Origin: Paenibacillus sp. UNC499MF
GTDB taxonomy: Bacteria > Bacillota > Bacilli > Paenibacillales > NBRC-103111
Reading direction: 5' to 3'
Length of the DNA: 64,000 bases
Assembly: GCF_900107975.1 (NCBI RefSeq)
Contig: NZ_FNVF01000011.1
Location: 33,828-97,827, forward strand
Positions 36,416 to 45,540 of the stretch are shown piece after piece. A program made the position numbers and the translations under genes. Position 1 is the stretch's first letter. The number at the start of each line of letters is the position of its first letter. The notes below the pieces were generated by a model, which ran no database searches, was not told the DNA's origin, and was given only the letters and a program-made list of their open reading frames with translations.

Positions 36416-37552
36416 ATGCAGAATTGGATTCGAATTTTTCAGAAAAACACCGGTCTCAGTCCTTACGTGTGGGTAGTCTTTTACATCCTTCCTTTTTATT
36501 TCATATTCAGTTCGGGCTCCACCCTCAAGAACGTCTTCGGCATCGGCATGATCATTGTGTTTTTCAGCTGCTACGTGCTGTCCGTCGTATCGAAGGGGTG
36601 GCTTGTGTATTTCTGGACGAGCGTGCAGATCGTCGTTTCGATTGCGATGACGCTGCTGTTCGGATACGTGTATTTTTCGCTGTTTCTCGCTTTTTTTATC
36701 GGGAATATCCAGAACAAGATCGGCTTCTTTACCTTCTATACCATTCATCTGGTAAGCACGATCGCTACGATCAATTTCGGTTTCGTCACGCAAAATCCGA
36801 TATTCATTACGCAGCTTCCGTTCGTGCTGATTTCCCTGATCGGGGTCATTCTGCTTCCGGTCAACACGTATACGAAGAACAAGCGGGATAAGCTGCAAGG
36901 GCAGCTGGAGGACGCGAACAAACGGATTGACGAGCTGGTCAAGCTGGAGGAGCGCCAGCGGATCGCCCGGGATCTGCACGACACGCTGGGGCAAAAGCTT
37001 TCCCTGATCGGACTCAAGAGTGATCTTGCGGGCAAGCTTATCGCCAAGAATCCGAACCAGGCGCGGGCCGAGATTAACGATGTGCGGCAGACCGCGCGGA
37101 GCGCGCTGAAGGAAGTGCGCGAAATGGTGACCAACATGCGCAGCACGCGGGTCGCCGAAGAAATGTTCCGGGTCAAGCAGATTTTGAAAGCGGCGCAGAT
37201 AGCTTTCAAGCTGGAAGGCGACCCGAAGCAGATCGATACTTCGCTGATGACGGAGAATGTCGTCAGCATGTGCCTTAAAGAAGCGGTCACCAACGTGGTC
37301 AAGCACAGCGGTGCGACAGCCTGCACGATCGTGATCGAGCCGTCCCGGACGGATCTCGTCGTCAAGGTCAAGGACAACGGAAACGGCCGCGCGGAGCAGT
37401 TCGATTATTTCCGCGGAAACGGGCTGCGCGGCATGAAGGAGCGCCTGGAATTTATTAACGGCACGCTGGACATCGTCTCCGAGGGAGGGACCACGGTCGT
37501 CATTAAAATTCCGATCGTTTTGAAACAACCGGCAAAGGAGGCGGGAGAATGA
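36416..37552 (+). CDS. desK: Thermosensor histidine kinase DesK
   Basis: A 378-residue kinase with an N-terminal set of four to five TM segments (about 15-150), a two-helix coiled coil, and a HisKA_3 motif RIARDLHDTLGQK. The phosphorylated His is residue 188, the same number as in B. subtilis DesK. The HATPase part has KEAVTNVVKHS and a GNGLRGMKERL G2-box. It senses membrane thickness or fluidity and phosphorylates DesR in the cold. I chose ATG 36416, 8 nt from AAAGGTG; an in-frame ATG at 36377 has no RBS. It overlaps desR by 4 nt. Confidence 0.94.
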   Translation: MQNWIRIFQKNTGLSPYVWVVFYILPFYFIFSSGSTLKNVFGIGMIIVFFSCYVLSVVSKGWLVYFWTSVQIVVSIAMTLLFGYVYFSLFLAFFIGNIQNKIGFFTFYTIHLVSTIATINFGFVTQNPIFITQLPFVLISLIGVILLPVNTYTKNKRDKLQGQLEDANKRIDELVKLEERQRIARDLHDTLGQKLSLIGLKSDLAGKLIAKNPNQARAEINDVRQTARSALKEVREMVTNMRSTRVAEEMFRVKQILKAAQIAFKLEGDPKQIDTSLMTENVVSMCLKEAVTNVVKHSGATACTIVIEPSRTDLVVKVKDNGNGRAEQFDYFRGNGLRGMKERLEFINGTLDIVSEGGTTVVIKIPIVLKQPAKEAGE

Positions 37553-38148
37553 TTCGCATTGTGATCGCCGAGGATCAGCGGATGCTGCTGGGCGCGCTTG
37601 CTTCCCTGCTGAACCTGGAAGAAGATATGACCGTTGTCGGCGTTGCGGGCAACGGGGAAGACGCCCTGAAGCTTGTGCAGGAGCACAAGCCGGACGTCTG
37701 CATCATGGACATCGAGATGCCGGCCAAAAGCGGGCTGGACGCGGCCGAGGAGCTGAAAGGCTCCGGCTGCAAGGTCATCATCCTGACGACGTTCGCCCGC
37801 TCCGGTTATTTCGAGCGCGCCATGAAGGCCGGGGTGAACGGCTATCTGCTCAAGGATAGCCCCAGCGAGGAGCTGGCGGATTCCATCCGCAGTGTGATGG
37901 CGGGCCGGCGGCTCTACGCCTCGGAGCTGGTGGACGAAGCCTACAGCGAGGAGAATCCGCTGACGGAGCGGGAGAAGGAAGTGCTGCTTCTCATCGCCGA
38001 CGGCAAGAATACGAAAGAGATCGCCAGCCAGATGTACATTACGACCGGGACGGTCCGCAATTACATCTCGGTGATCCTCGACAAACTGGACGTGAGCAAC
38101 CGGATCGAAGCCATCACCCGCTTCAAGGAGAAGGGTTGGTTCAAATGA
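37549..38148 (+). CDS. desR: Response regulator DesR
   Basis: A 199-residue NarL-family regulator, identical in length to B. subtilis DesR, with Asp54 in VCIMDIEMP as phosphoacceptor and a C-terminal LuxR-type HTH (LTEREKEVLLLIADGKNTKEI, TTGTVRNYISVILDKL). Phospho-DesR activates des through the tandem operators upstream of that gene. Its start overlaps desK (ATGA). A long-loop terminator follows. Confidence 0.95.
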   Translation: MIRIVIAEDQRMLLGALASLLNLEEDMTVVGVAGNGEDALKLVQEHKPDVCIMDIEMPAKSGLDAAEELKGSGCKVIILTTFARSGYFERAMKAGVNGYLLKDSPSEELADSIRSVMAGRRLYASELVDEAYSEENPLTEREKEVLLLIADGKNTKEIASQMYITTGTVRNYISVILDKLDVSNRIEAITRFKEKGWFK

Positions 38149-38456
38149 ACCGGAACGCAGAGCCGCAACCGTTCCGATTCTGGAGTAGCACCATTCGTGC
38201 CGGGACACGCTCATCCACTAACCATACAAAACCAACCTTTCCGTAAACGTGTGCCTTGTGAAAATGGCGCAGATGCCGCGGAAAGGTTTTTTTGCTTTCC
38301 GGGGGCCAAGCGGAAATAAAGGCTCAAGCCGCCTCGGGAGGAGAGGGCCCGAGCCTTTTGCTAATCGGAATAACTACCGTCAAACGGCAGCGTAGACCGG
38401 CCGGAAAAGGGAGCGGGGAACTGCAGGCGCATCAGGCGGGAAGCAGCGGCATTGCG
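38149..38456. other. Intergenic region between convergent desR and AlkD-like gene
   Basis: It holds the desR terminator (38234-38293) and a second weaker hairpin (AAGGCTC to GAGCCTTTT, about 38319-38359) that may end the convergent transcript. No gene was seen. Confidence 0.6.
38234..38293 (+). terminator. Terminator after desR
   Basis: AACCTTTCCG pairs with CGGAAAGGTT, followed by T7; the loop is about 35 nt. Confidence 0.75.
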
Positions 38457-39536
38457 TTACCCCGTAAATTCGAACGACACCGCGGCCATAGGGGTCCCGT
38501 TCACGAGAATGCGGACCTCATGTTCTCCGGCATAATAGGTTCGGGTGGTAAGAAGCTTGAACGAATGCCGTTTGACAAGGGGGTGAGTTCCCGGTCCGAA
38601 CGGTTTCTCGGTCAGCTTGAAGCGTTTCGGGGCAAGCGTCCCGTTTTTTTTCCGGTACCCGATTTCATAATCTATCCGCAGGGCCTGTATGTCTTCCGAT
38701 TCGTTCATAAGCCGGAAAGAAAACTCAAGATTTTCTCCCGCCGCTATGCTTCCGATTTTCACGTCCAGACCATGAACCGAGACGCTCCGATTCTCTTCGT
38801 AACCGAAGAGGGAGAGCGCACGGGAATCGCCTTTCTTCAGCAGCGAGCGGCAGCCGTGTTTCACGATCCAGTTGGTTGCCGTGGTTTTTCCATACCAGCC
38901 CTTGGCAAGCACCAGCACGAGCTCGGGATGGTCCTTGGATATGTCGTTGAGGTTGTTCGCCACGCTCTTTCTCACATATTCCGACGGGTCTTCCTTCAGT
39001 GTTTCAAGGATCGGAAGAATCGGGCGGGGATCTTTCCGCAGAGCCGGCAAATTGGAAGCCCACGGAAGACGTGGTCTGCAGCCTTCGCTGGCCAGACGCC
39101 GGATATGCTCGTTCTCATGGCGCGCCCACTGCTTCATATGCTCCAGGGTACGTCCGGGTTCCTGCAGAAGAAAAGGACGGACGGCAAATTCGGAGCTGGA
39201 GTACGGAGTGAATATTTGCAAAAACTCCATAGACAACTCGTACGAACCGAGTCCGTTAAGCTCTATGAAGTCGGGAAAGAACAAATACTCTACTCCCCGG
39301 CACTGCGGTGCGACTGCGGCCAAAACTTCCAATGCTTCGGGATAAGAGGGAGGCAGCGTCTCCGTAAGCGAACGGGTAATATGCCGCATCCGCTGTTTGA
39401 ACGCCTCCTGATCCCAGTTATCGTCATAAATGGAGGAACGGAAGCGCTCCCCGTCAAATGCGGGATACTTCTCTTTAACGAAATGAATAAAACGCTCGAA
39501 AAAAATTGGACTATATAAATCTTTAAGCAGTTCCAT
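38457..39536 (-). CDS. DNA alkylation repair (AlkD-like HEAT-repeat) protein
   Basis: A 359-residue soluble protein made of HEAT-like helical repeats in the first about 240 residues, with ARHENEHIRRLASEGCRPRLPW, LKEDPSEYVRKSVANNLNDISKDHP and WYGKTTATNWIVKHGCRSLLKK. These match the AlkD/AlkC-type DNA glycosylase family, and the NDISKDHP and VKHGCR blocks are typical of AlkC-like members. The last about 110 residues look like a beta-sandwich extension. It probably excises alkylated purines. ATG 39536 was chosen because AAAGGGG lies 6 nt upstream. It is divergent from a WYL regulator. Confidence 0.82.
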   Translation of the reverse strand: MELLKDLYSPIFFERFIHFVKEKYPAFDGERFRSSIYDDNWDQEAFKQRMRHITRSLTETLPPSYPEALEVLAAVAPQCRGVEYLFFPDFIELNGLGSYELSMEFLQIFTPYSSSEFAVRPFLLQEPGRTLEHMKQWARHENEHIRRLASEGCRPRLPWASNLPALRKDPRPILPILETLKEDPSEYVRKSVANNLNDISKDHPELVLVLAKGWYGKTTATNWIVKHGCRSLLKKGDSRALSLFGYEENRSVSVHGLDVKIGSIAAGENLEFSFRLMNESEDIQALRIDYEIGYRKKNGTLAPKRFKLTEKPFGPGTHPLVKRHSFKLLTTRTYYAGEHEVRILVNGTPMAAVSFEFTG

Positions 39537-39587
39537 GACTTGCCCCTTTCCTGATTCAGCGGTTGTAATCAACTTATCATGGAATGG

Positions 39588-39602
39588 TGACAAGGATTGT
39601 CA
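39588..39602 (+). promoter_or_regulatory. Inverted repeat in the alkD-like/WYL intergenic region
   Basis: TGACA-AGGAT-TGTCA is a perfect inverted repeat with 5-bp arms, centrally placed between the two divergent starts; a TATACT lies just downstream at 39615. It is a candidate operator for the adjacent WYL regulator. The arms are short, so chance is not excluded. Confidence 0.4.
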
Positions 39603-39689
39603 ACATTTGTGAGGTATACTGGAAGCAATTCTTGAAGCAATTGCGGAAGCAGTGCCTGAAATCAAATCGAAAGCAAGGAGTCCATATCA

Positions 39690-40643
39690 TTGTCCAAATC
39701 CCGAAGACAGATTGAACTGATGATTACGCTCAATACGAAACGGAGGTTTACGGCAGGCGAACTGGCACAGGAGTTCGGCGTTTCCAAGAGAACCATCCTC
39801 CGGGACTTGCAGGAACTGGCTGAAGCCGGCCTTCCCTTATACTCCGAGCCGGGAGCGGCCGGAGGATATCAGATGCTGAAAGAGAAAACGCTGCCGCCCA
39901 TTTTATTTTCGGAAAATGAAGCGGTCGCGATGTTTTTCGCTTACCAGTCGCTGCGCGACTATCCCGACCTGCCTTTTCAGCCGGAGTCGATCTCCGCACT
40001 TAAAAAGTTTTATCATTATCTCCCGGAGGAAACCCGGCAGCGGATTAACGGGCTCCGGACGCGTTTCACGTTCTGGACTCCGCAGCGCCATGTGGAAGCT
40101 CCCCATCTGGCCGGGCTGCTGGAGCAGGCTCTGGATCAGCGTATCATCCGGATCGGGTATGACGCCAATACGGATGTCGTCTCGAGAAGGGTCCAGCCCA
40201 TCGGTATTTATGCGACGAACGGTTTGTGGTACTGCCCGGCCTACTGCTTCGAACGCTCCGCGGTCCGTGTGTTCCGCGTAGACCGGATTACCTCCATCGA
40301 GCCGGTGGAGGACCAGAGCGGCAAGCGGAACTATGACAAGTTCACCGTCCAGGATTATTTGCAGGTATCCGATGAAGAGGGGGCTTCGCCTTTGCACGTG
40401 AAGCTGGACAAGGAAGGTGTCCGAAGGTGCAGCACGGAAACCTGGATGGCCGAAGGGCTGACCGTTTACGGGGACGGGACGGGGACGATCAGCCGGATGA
40501 TCCGGCCGGACTTTATCCCGTGGGCCGCCCGCTTTTTTGTGAGCTTCGGCAGGGAAGCGCGTGTGGAGCAGCCGGCGGCTCTGGTAGCCGCCATCCGGGA
40601 GCTCATCGCGGAACTCGGCGAGCAGTACCCCGGCCCCGCCTGA
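39690..40643 (+). CDS. YafY-type HTH-WYL transcriptional regulator
   Basis: A 317-residue regulator of the classic YafY layout. An N-terminal HTH_11 winged helix (RRFTAGELAQEFGVSKRTILRDLQEL) with a wing (GAAGGYQM) precedes a WYL domain (about 140-210; IIRIGYDANTD, QPIGIYATNGLWYCPAYC) and a WCX tail. The start is TTG 39690 with AAGGAG 9 nt upstream. It is divergent from the AlkD-like gene and may control it; members sense ligands or DNA damage products. It is a separate protein from the WYL pair near 27-29 kb. Confidence 0.88.
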   Translation: MSKSRRQIELMITLNTKRRFTAGELAQEFGVSKRTILRDLQELAEAGLPLYSEPGAAGGYQMLKEKTLPPILFSENEAVAMFFAYQSLRDYPDLPFQPESISALKKFYHYLPEETRQRINGLRTRFTFWTPQRHVEAPHLAGLLEQALDQRIIRIGYDANTDVVSRRVQPIGIYATNGLWYCPAYCFERSAVRVFRVDRITSIEPVEDQSGKRNYDKFTVQDYLQVSDEEGASPLHVKLDKEGVRRCSTETWMAEGLTVYGDGTGTISRMIRPDFIPWAARFFVSFGREARVEQPAALVAAIRELIAELGEQYPGPA

Positions 40644-40838
40644 TGGGGCGCGCGTATTGCAGGCCGCCGGCTGCGGAACGCGGAAGCCCGTTCTCCGCTG
40701 CGCCTGTATCGATCGGCGCATTCCCGCTTGCGCCGGCTGCGGAAGGTGCTGTGCCCGCAGAAATTCCCGCTCCCGCCGCTGCGGAATCCTTCCGCACGAT
40801 AGGTGCCCGGCGGGGGACCGGCTGTACGGCGCTGGCGG

Positions 40839-40967
40839 CTAGCTTTTGCGCGCTGTTTTACAGATTTTGCCCAGCGGCTTGAAGTAGGAGATCGCCGTCA
40901 TAAAAACAAGCGCCGCAATGTTGGCAGCCGCTCCTCCGAGCAGCTTGTAGGCGGTGTCGACGCTGGC
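40839..40967 (-). pseudogene. Possible 3' remnant of a membrane protein gene
   Basis: Forty-two codons on the minus strand read as a plausible protein end: a hydrophobic helix (AANIAALVFMTAISYF) followed by KPLGKIC and a basic tail. A stop codon lies immediately upstream of the first codon and there is no start or RBS. It looks like the C-terminus of a transporter left after deletion. I cannot name the family. Confidence 0.3.
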
Positions 40968-41010
40968 TCAAAACATAAAGTCCTATTCGTTCGCCGAATA
41001 ATCTCATTTC

Positions 41011-41048
41011 AAAACCTTGACGGTTCTCTGGGCCGGTCAAGGTTTTTT
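41011..41048 (+). terminator. Terminator-like hairpin upstream of the ABC operon
   Basis: AAAACCTTGAC pairs with GTCAAGGTTTT, followed by further T residues. It may end the WYL transcript. Confidence 0.8.
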
Positions 41049-41136
41049 GCAGATTCATTTTTTGCCCGTAAGGCTATTATAGATAGAGACAGGTACACAG
41101 GGGCCAATAAAAGTGAGTGCCGCAGAGGAGAAAAAT

Positions 41137-42099
41137 ATGATCCGTTTCGAGAACGTCTCTAAACGTTACGCGGACGATACGGTAGCCGTAAACGATCTGA
41201 ATCTGGAAATCAACGAAGGGGAATTTTTCGTCTTTATCGGGCCCAGCGGGTGCGGAAAAACGACGACGCTGAAAATGATCAACCGGCTTATCCCGCTGTC
41301 CGGGGGAACGCTGTGGATCAACGGGCGCAAAGTGAGTGAGTACGACATCCACGAGCTGCGCTGGAATATCGGCTATGTGCTCCAGCAGATCGCTCTGTTT
41401 CCGCATATGACGATTGAAGAGAACATTGCCGTCGTGCCGGAAATGCGCAAATGGGACCGCGCGAAAATAAGCGCGCGCGTGGACGAGCTGCTCGATATGG
41501 TGGGACTCGAGCCGAAGACCTACCGCTCCCGCAAGCCGAAGGAGCTGTCCGGCGGACAGCAGCAGCGGGTAGGCGTTGTCCGCGCTCTGGCTGCGGACCC
41601 GCAGATCGTGCTGATGGACGAACCGTTCAGCGCGCTCGATCCGCTCAGCCGGGAGAAGCTGCAGAACGAGCTTCTGGAGCTTCAGCAGCGGATCAAGAAG
41701 ACTATCGTGTTCGTGACGCACGATATGCAGGAAGCGATGAAGCTGGGGGACCGGATCTGCCTCATGAACGAAGGCGAAATCGTCCAGCTGGACACCCCGC
41801 AGGGGTTTTTACAAAATCCCGCCAGCGAGTTCGTGGAACAGTTCGTCGGCGGGCAGAAGCCGCTCTTCGGCGGCCGGCTGACGCTGGAAGATGTGCTGCT
41901 GGAAATCGGCCCGTCCGATTTCCCTCCCCGTCCCGCGGCTATCGCCAAGGCGGAAGTGCCGCTGGAAGCGGCCCTGCAGCTGCTTGCCGATGAAGAGGTT
42001 CTCGCCGTTGAGAAGGCGGGCGTGATCGTGGGCTCCGTCTCGCGGCAGGCGCTGCTGAAGTTCATGGCCGGGCGGCTGAAGGAGGGGGCGCGGACATGA
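41137..42099 (+). CDS. Compatible-solute (glycine betaine/choline type) ABC transporter ATPase, OpuCA-like
   Basis: A 320-residue ABC ATPase with Walker A GPSGCGKTT (Lys41), signature LSGGQQQR, Walker B IVLMDEPFSALD and an H-loop VTHD. The C-terminal about 80 residues are a reduced CBS-like region (EVLAVEKAGVIVGSVSRQALL), as in OpuCA/OpuBA. It powers uptake of quaternary ammonium compatible solutes under osmotic stress. ATG 41137 has AGAGGAG upstream; an in-frame ATG-less extension exists but is not supported. It overlaps the permease gene by 4 nt. Confidence 0.9.
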   Translation: MIRFENVSKRYADDTVAVNDLNLEINEGEFFVFIGPSGCGKTTTLKMINRLIPLSGGTLWINGRKVSEYDIHELRWNIGYVLQQIALFPHMTIEENIAVVPEMRKWDRAKISARVDELLDMVGLEPKTYRSRKPKELSGGQQQRVGVVRALAADPQIVLMDEPFSALDPLSREKLQNELLELQQRIKKTIVFVTHDMQEAMKLGDRICLMNEGEIVQLDTPQGFLQNPASEFVEQFVGGQKPLFGGRLTLEDVLLEIGPSDFPPRPAAIAKAEVPLEAALQLLADEEVLAVEKAGVIVGSVSRQALLKFMAGRLKEGART

Positions 42100-43616
42100 A
42101 TACGCTGGCCGAAGTTTTCCGCGAGAGGCAGTCCCAGCTTCTCGGCGCCGTGGCGGACCATATTCTGCTGTCCGTCATCGCCTTGTTCTTCGCCGTCCTC
42201 ATATCGGTTCCACTCGGCATTTATTTGACCCGGAAGACCCGCGGAGCGGAAGGCATTATCGGCATCGCGGCCGTCCTGCAGACGATTCCGTCGCTGGCGC
42301 TGCTCGGCATGCTCATTCCGCTGTTCGGAATCGGTCGGCTGCCGGCGGTAATCGCTCTCGTCATCTACGCGCTGCTTCCCATCCTGCGCAACACGTACAC
42401 GGGGATCAAAGAGGTCGACGCCTCGCTGATCGAAGCGTCCAGAGCGATGGGCATGAACAGCCGCAGGCGTCTGTTCAAGGTCGAGCTGCCGCTCGCGCTG
42501 CCCGTCATTCTGGCGGGCATCCGCACGGCCACCGTGCTCATCATCAGCACGGCGACGCTGGCCGCTCTCATCGGAGCGGGCGGTCTGGGCGATCTCATCC
42601 TGCTCGGCATCGACCGCAACGATTCCGCGCTCATCATTCTCGGTGCGGTGCCGGCGGCGCTGCTTGCGATCTTGTTCGACCTGCTGCTGCGGGCGTTCGA
42701 GCGGATGTCTTTCCGGCGCTTCGTACCGGCAGCCGGGGCGGCCATCCTGGTCGTGCTGCTTCTGCTGCTTGTGCCGTATTTCACGGGCGGCAAGGACAAA
42801 AACCTCGTGATCGCAGGCAAGCTCGGCTCCGAACCGGAAATTTTGATCCAGATGTACAAGCAGCTCATCGAGCAGGACACGGATTTGAAGGTCGAGCTTA
42901 AGCCGGGCTTAGGGAAAACGTCGTTCGTTTTCAACGCGCTGAAGGCCGGCGAAATCGACATTTATCCGGAGTTTACGGGTACCGCCATCTCCGAGTTTTT
43001 GAAGGAGACGCCGGTCAGCACCGACCGCACGCAGGTGTACGAACAGGCAAAAACCGGCATGCGGAGCAAATTCGGCATGGAAATGCTGACGCCGATGGCG
43101 TACAACAACACCTATGCGCTGGCGGTGCCCGCGCAGTTTGCCGGAGAGCGGGGGCTGAAGACCATTTCCGATCTGAAAAAGGTGCGGCAGACGATCAAGC
43201 CCGGCTTTACGCTGGAATTTTCCGACCGGGAAGACGGGTACAGGGGCATCCAGAAGCTGTACGGCCTCCAGTTTGCGGACGTCAAAAAGATGGAGCCGAA
43301 AATCCGCTATCAGGCCGTACAGTCCGGCGATATTAATCTTGTGGACGCCTACTCGACCGACAGTGAACTGAAGCAGTATAACCTGACGATGCTGGAGGAC
43401 GACAAGCATTTGTTCCCGCCGTATCAGGGCGCGCCCGTGCTGCTTGCGAAGACGCTGGAGGAGCATCCGGAGCTGCGGGAAGTCCTGAACAAGCTGGGCG
43501 GCAAGATCACCGACGACGAGATGCGCGAAATGAACTACAAGGTAAACGTTCAGGGAGCGTCGGCGGAACAGACCGCCAAGGATTATTTGATGCAGGCGGG
43601 GCTGCTGCGCAAATAA
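42096..43616 (+). CDS. Fused permease/substrate-binding protein of the compatible-solute ABC transporter
   Basis: A 506-residue fusion. Residues 1-205 form an OpuB/OpuC-type permease with about five TM helices and the EAA-like loop ASLIEASRAMGMNSRRRLFKVELPLALP. A sixth hydrophobic helix (about 208-228) tethers an extracellular OpuAC-type binding domain (about 232-506; VIAGKLGSEPEILIQMYKQL, GEIDIYPEFTGTAISEFL, YQGAPVLLAKTLEEHPEL). With the preceding ATPase this two-gene operon makes a complete importer. Fused permease-binding proteins of this kind are known in Firmicutes. The ligand (betaine, choline or carnitine) cannot be told apart here. Confidence 0.92.
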   Translation: MNTLAEVFRERQSQLLGAVADHILLSVIALFFAVLISVPLGIYLTRKTRGAEGIIGIAAVLQTIPSLALLGMLIPLFGIGRLPAVIALVIYALLPILRNTYTGIKEVDASLIEASRAMGMNSRRRLFKVELPLALPVILAGIRTATVLIISTATLAALIGAGGLGDLILLGIDRNDSALIILGAVPAALLAILFDLLLRAFERMSFRRFVPAAGAAILVVLLLLLVPYFTGGKDKNLVIAGKLGSEPEILIQMYKQLIEQDTDLKVELKPGLGKTSFVFNALKAGEIDIYPEFTGTAISEFLKETPVSTDRTQVYEQAKTGMRSKFGMEMLTPMAYNNTYALAVPAQFAGERGLKTISDLKKVRQTIKPGFTLEFSDREDGYRGIQKLYGLQFADVKKMEPKIRYQAVQSGDINLVDAYSTDSELKQYNLTMLEDDKHLFPPYQGAPVLLAKTLEEHPELREVLNKLGGKITDDEMREMNYKVNVQGASAEQTAKDYLMQAGLLRK

Positions 43617-43690
43617 GCGGAGGACTGCCGAGTCGAAGCCGCTTTTCGCCCGCCTTCCCGCTGTCTGTATGAACGGCCTTTCATACGTAA

Positions 43691-43726
43691 AAAAACCTGC
43701 CGGAGCTGAAGCTTCGGCAGGTTTTT
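43691..43726. terminator. Bidirectional terminator
   Basis: AAACCTGCCG pairs with CGGCAGGTTT around a 12-nt loop, with A-run and T-run on the two sides. It separates the convergent ABC operon and PfpI gene. Confidence 0.88.
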
Positions 43727-43766
43727 GTTATATCGCATAAATTATAAGAATTGTTAATAAGTCCGG

Positions 43767-44324
43767 TCAGCTTCTTACCAGCTTCAGAAATTCGCGCATA
43801 AAACCCGGCAGATCCGGCCAGGCATGCCCGGAGACGAGGTTTCCGTCCACGTGCAGTGTTTCTTCCGTATAGGTAGCCCCGACGCTTTCCACGTCGTACC
43901 GGCAGGCTGTGTAAGCGGTTAGAGTGCGTCCTTCGAAGTACTTGTTGGTTTTCAGCGCGGCAAGCACGAGAGCGGCATGACAGATGGCTCCGACAGGTTT
44001 GCCTTCCTCGAAAAAGTGCCCCACGATGCGGGGGATGTCGGGATCGAGCCGGATATATTCGGGCGCACGGCCGCCGGGAATGATCAGACCGTCGAAATCG
44101 GCCGGGTTTACGTCGGCGAACGAAACGTGTGATTCGAGAAGGTATCCGGGCTTCTCCGTATAGGTGTCCCAGCCCTCGAAGTCGTGGATGACGGTTTTAA
44201 GCACTTTTTGCTTGGGAGACGCGAGAACCGCTTCATAGCCTTCCTCCAGCACGCGGTAGTACGGGTAATACACCTCTAAAGCCTCGACTGCATCGCCTGT
44301 AATGATCAGGATCTTTTTGGACAT
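43767..44324 (-). CDS. DJ-1/PfpI family protein
   Basis: A 185-residue protein of the class I glutamine amidotransferase-like fold. The nucleophile elbow is GAICHA with Cys115 and His116, preceded by GLIIPGGRAPEY and followed by the TAYTACRYD and GNLVSGHAWPD segments typical of PfpI proteases and deglycases. It is a cytosolic stress-related enzyme, acting as protease, glyoxalase or chaperone in different members. ATG 44324 has AGGAGTG upstream. It is a single-gene unit. Confidence 0.9.
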   Translation of the reverse strand: MSKKILIITGDAVEALEVYYPYYRVLEEGYEAVLASPKQKVLKTVIHDFEGWDTYTEKPGYLLESHVSFADVNPADFDGLIIPGGRAPEYIRLDPDIPRIVGHFFEEGKPVGAICHAALVLAALKTNKYFEGRTLTAYTACRYDVESVGATYTEETLHVDGNLVSGHAWPDLPGFMREFLKLVRS

Positions 44325-44526
44325 TCGATCACTCCTACAAGGATTTTAGGCTTGGATCACCTATATCCATATTTTGCATCGGGGGCAACTATATGTAAAG
44401 AGGACGGACTTCGGTTTTTGCGGAAGGGAGCGGCGGTACAAAACGCGGGTATGCCGTCAAGCAGATCTCCGGGCAGACATGTTACACTGTACCTGATAGG
44501 GTCTTGCGAGAAAGGGGAGCTTTAAC

Positions 44527-45489
44527 GTGAATAGTCAAAAACAGGCCAAAATAGCGGTTGCGGGAAGCATCAATATGGATTTGGTCGTTACGGCCGAGCG
44601 TGCCCCCGTTCCCGGTGAAACCGTAATGGGCCGGGAATTTCGGATGATCCACGGCGGAAAAGGCGCCAATCAGGCGGTGGCCGCAGCGAGACTTGGCGCG
44701 CAGGTGTCCATGATCGGCTGTGTGGGCGATGACACGTTCGGCGCAAAGATGCTTGAGGGCTTGCGCCGGGAAGGCATCGACACCGCCTTCGTCAGTACGG
44801 CGGAAGAGACTTCGTCGGGCGTCGCGCTGATCCAGGTGCAGGGCGGCGGAGACAACAGCATCGTCGTTGTGCCCGGAGCCAATGCCGCCCTGACCCCGGA
44901 ACGGGTGTCGCAGGCCGAAGAGGCGATCCGCCGTGCGGACGTTCTGCTCGTCCAGCTGGAGATTCCGCCGGAAGCCGTCCGCAGAGCGGTGGAAATCGCG
45001 CGCCTTCACGGCGTGAAAGTCATTCTCAATCCGGCGCCCGCCACGGAGCTTCCGCTCTCTCTTCTGCGGCAGATCGATCTCATCACGCCTAACGAGACGG
45101 AAGCGCTTATTCTAACCGGCGGTACTGCCGATGCCTCGGGGCAGGACGGGACGTCCGTCTCTGACAGCATGAGGCGGCTTAAAGAGATGACGGACGGGGC
45201 GGGCATCGTCGTAACGTGCGGCGGGAAGGGCGTGCTCTACGACCTGCACGGGGAGCAGGGGGCGCATCCGGCCTACCGGGTGGAGGTGGCCGATACGACC
45301 GCTGCGGGCGACTCGTTCAACGCGGGACTGGCTGTCCGGTGGAGCGAGGGAGCGCCGCTGGAGGAAGCGGTCCGGTTCGCCTCGAAGGTCGGGGCTCTGA
45401 CGGTGACGCGGTTCGGCGCGCAGACCTCTCTTCCGGCCAGAGAGGAAGTCGAGGCGTTCGAGGCGCCGTTCCGGGACGGCACGGACTAG
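44527..45489 (+). CDS. rbsK: Ribokinase
   Basis: A 320-residue PfkB-family sugar kinase. PfkB signature 1 (GGKGANQAVAAARLGA) is near residue 43 and signature 2, with the catalytic aspartate (DTTAAGDSFNAGLAV), near 258-272. The N-terminal GSINMDLVV is typical of ribokinase, which phosphorylates D-ribose to ribose 5-phosphate. The gene is isolated from any rbsD, rbsACB or rbsR, so ribose uptake must be encoded elsewhere, or the substrate may be another pentose or nucleoside. The start is GTG 44527 behind AAAGGGGAG. Confidence 0.9.
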   Translation: MNSQKQAKIAVAGSINMDLVVTAERAPVPGETVMGREFRMIHGGKGANQAVAAARLGAQVSMIGCVGDDTFGAKMLEGLRREGIDTAFVSTAEETSSGVALIQVQGGGDNSIVVVPGANAALTPERVSQAEEAIRRADVLLVQLEIPPEAVRRAVEIARLHGVKVILNPAPATELPLSLLRQIDLITPNETEALILTGGTADASGQDGTSVSDSMRRLKEMTDGAGIVVTCGGKGVLYDLHGEQGAHPAYRVEVADTTAAGDSFNAGLAVRWSEGAPLEEAVRFASKVGALTVTRFGAQTSLPAREEVEAFEAPFRDGTD

Positions 45490-45512
45490 CGCGGAACGGG
45501 CCTCGTATCGTC

Positions 45513-45540
45513 AAGCCCGGGCTGAGACGGAGCGGGCTTT
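45513..45540 (+). terminator. Terminator-like hairpin of rbsK
   Basis: AAGCCCG pairs with CGGGCTT, followed by a short T-run; the tract is weak. Confidence 0.55.

Larger units (their letters stand above)
40644..41136. other. Intergenic region with decayed reading frame and terminator
   Basis: A very GC-rich first half is followed by a short membrane-protein-like remnant (minus strand, 40839-40967), the terminator at 41011-41048, and the presumed promoter of the ABC operon, for which TATTAT near 41077 is a possible -10. Confidence 0.5.

Noticed and set aside
38292-39518. 408-codon frame antisense to the AlkD-like gene
   Set aside because: No RBS, no domain; shadow of a real gene.
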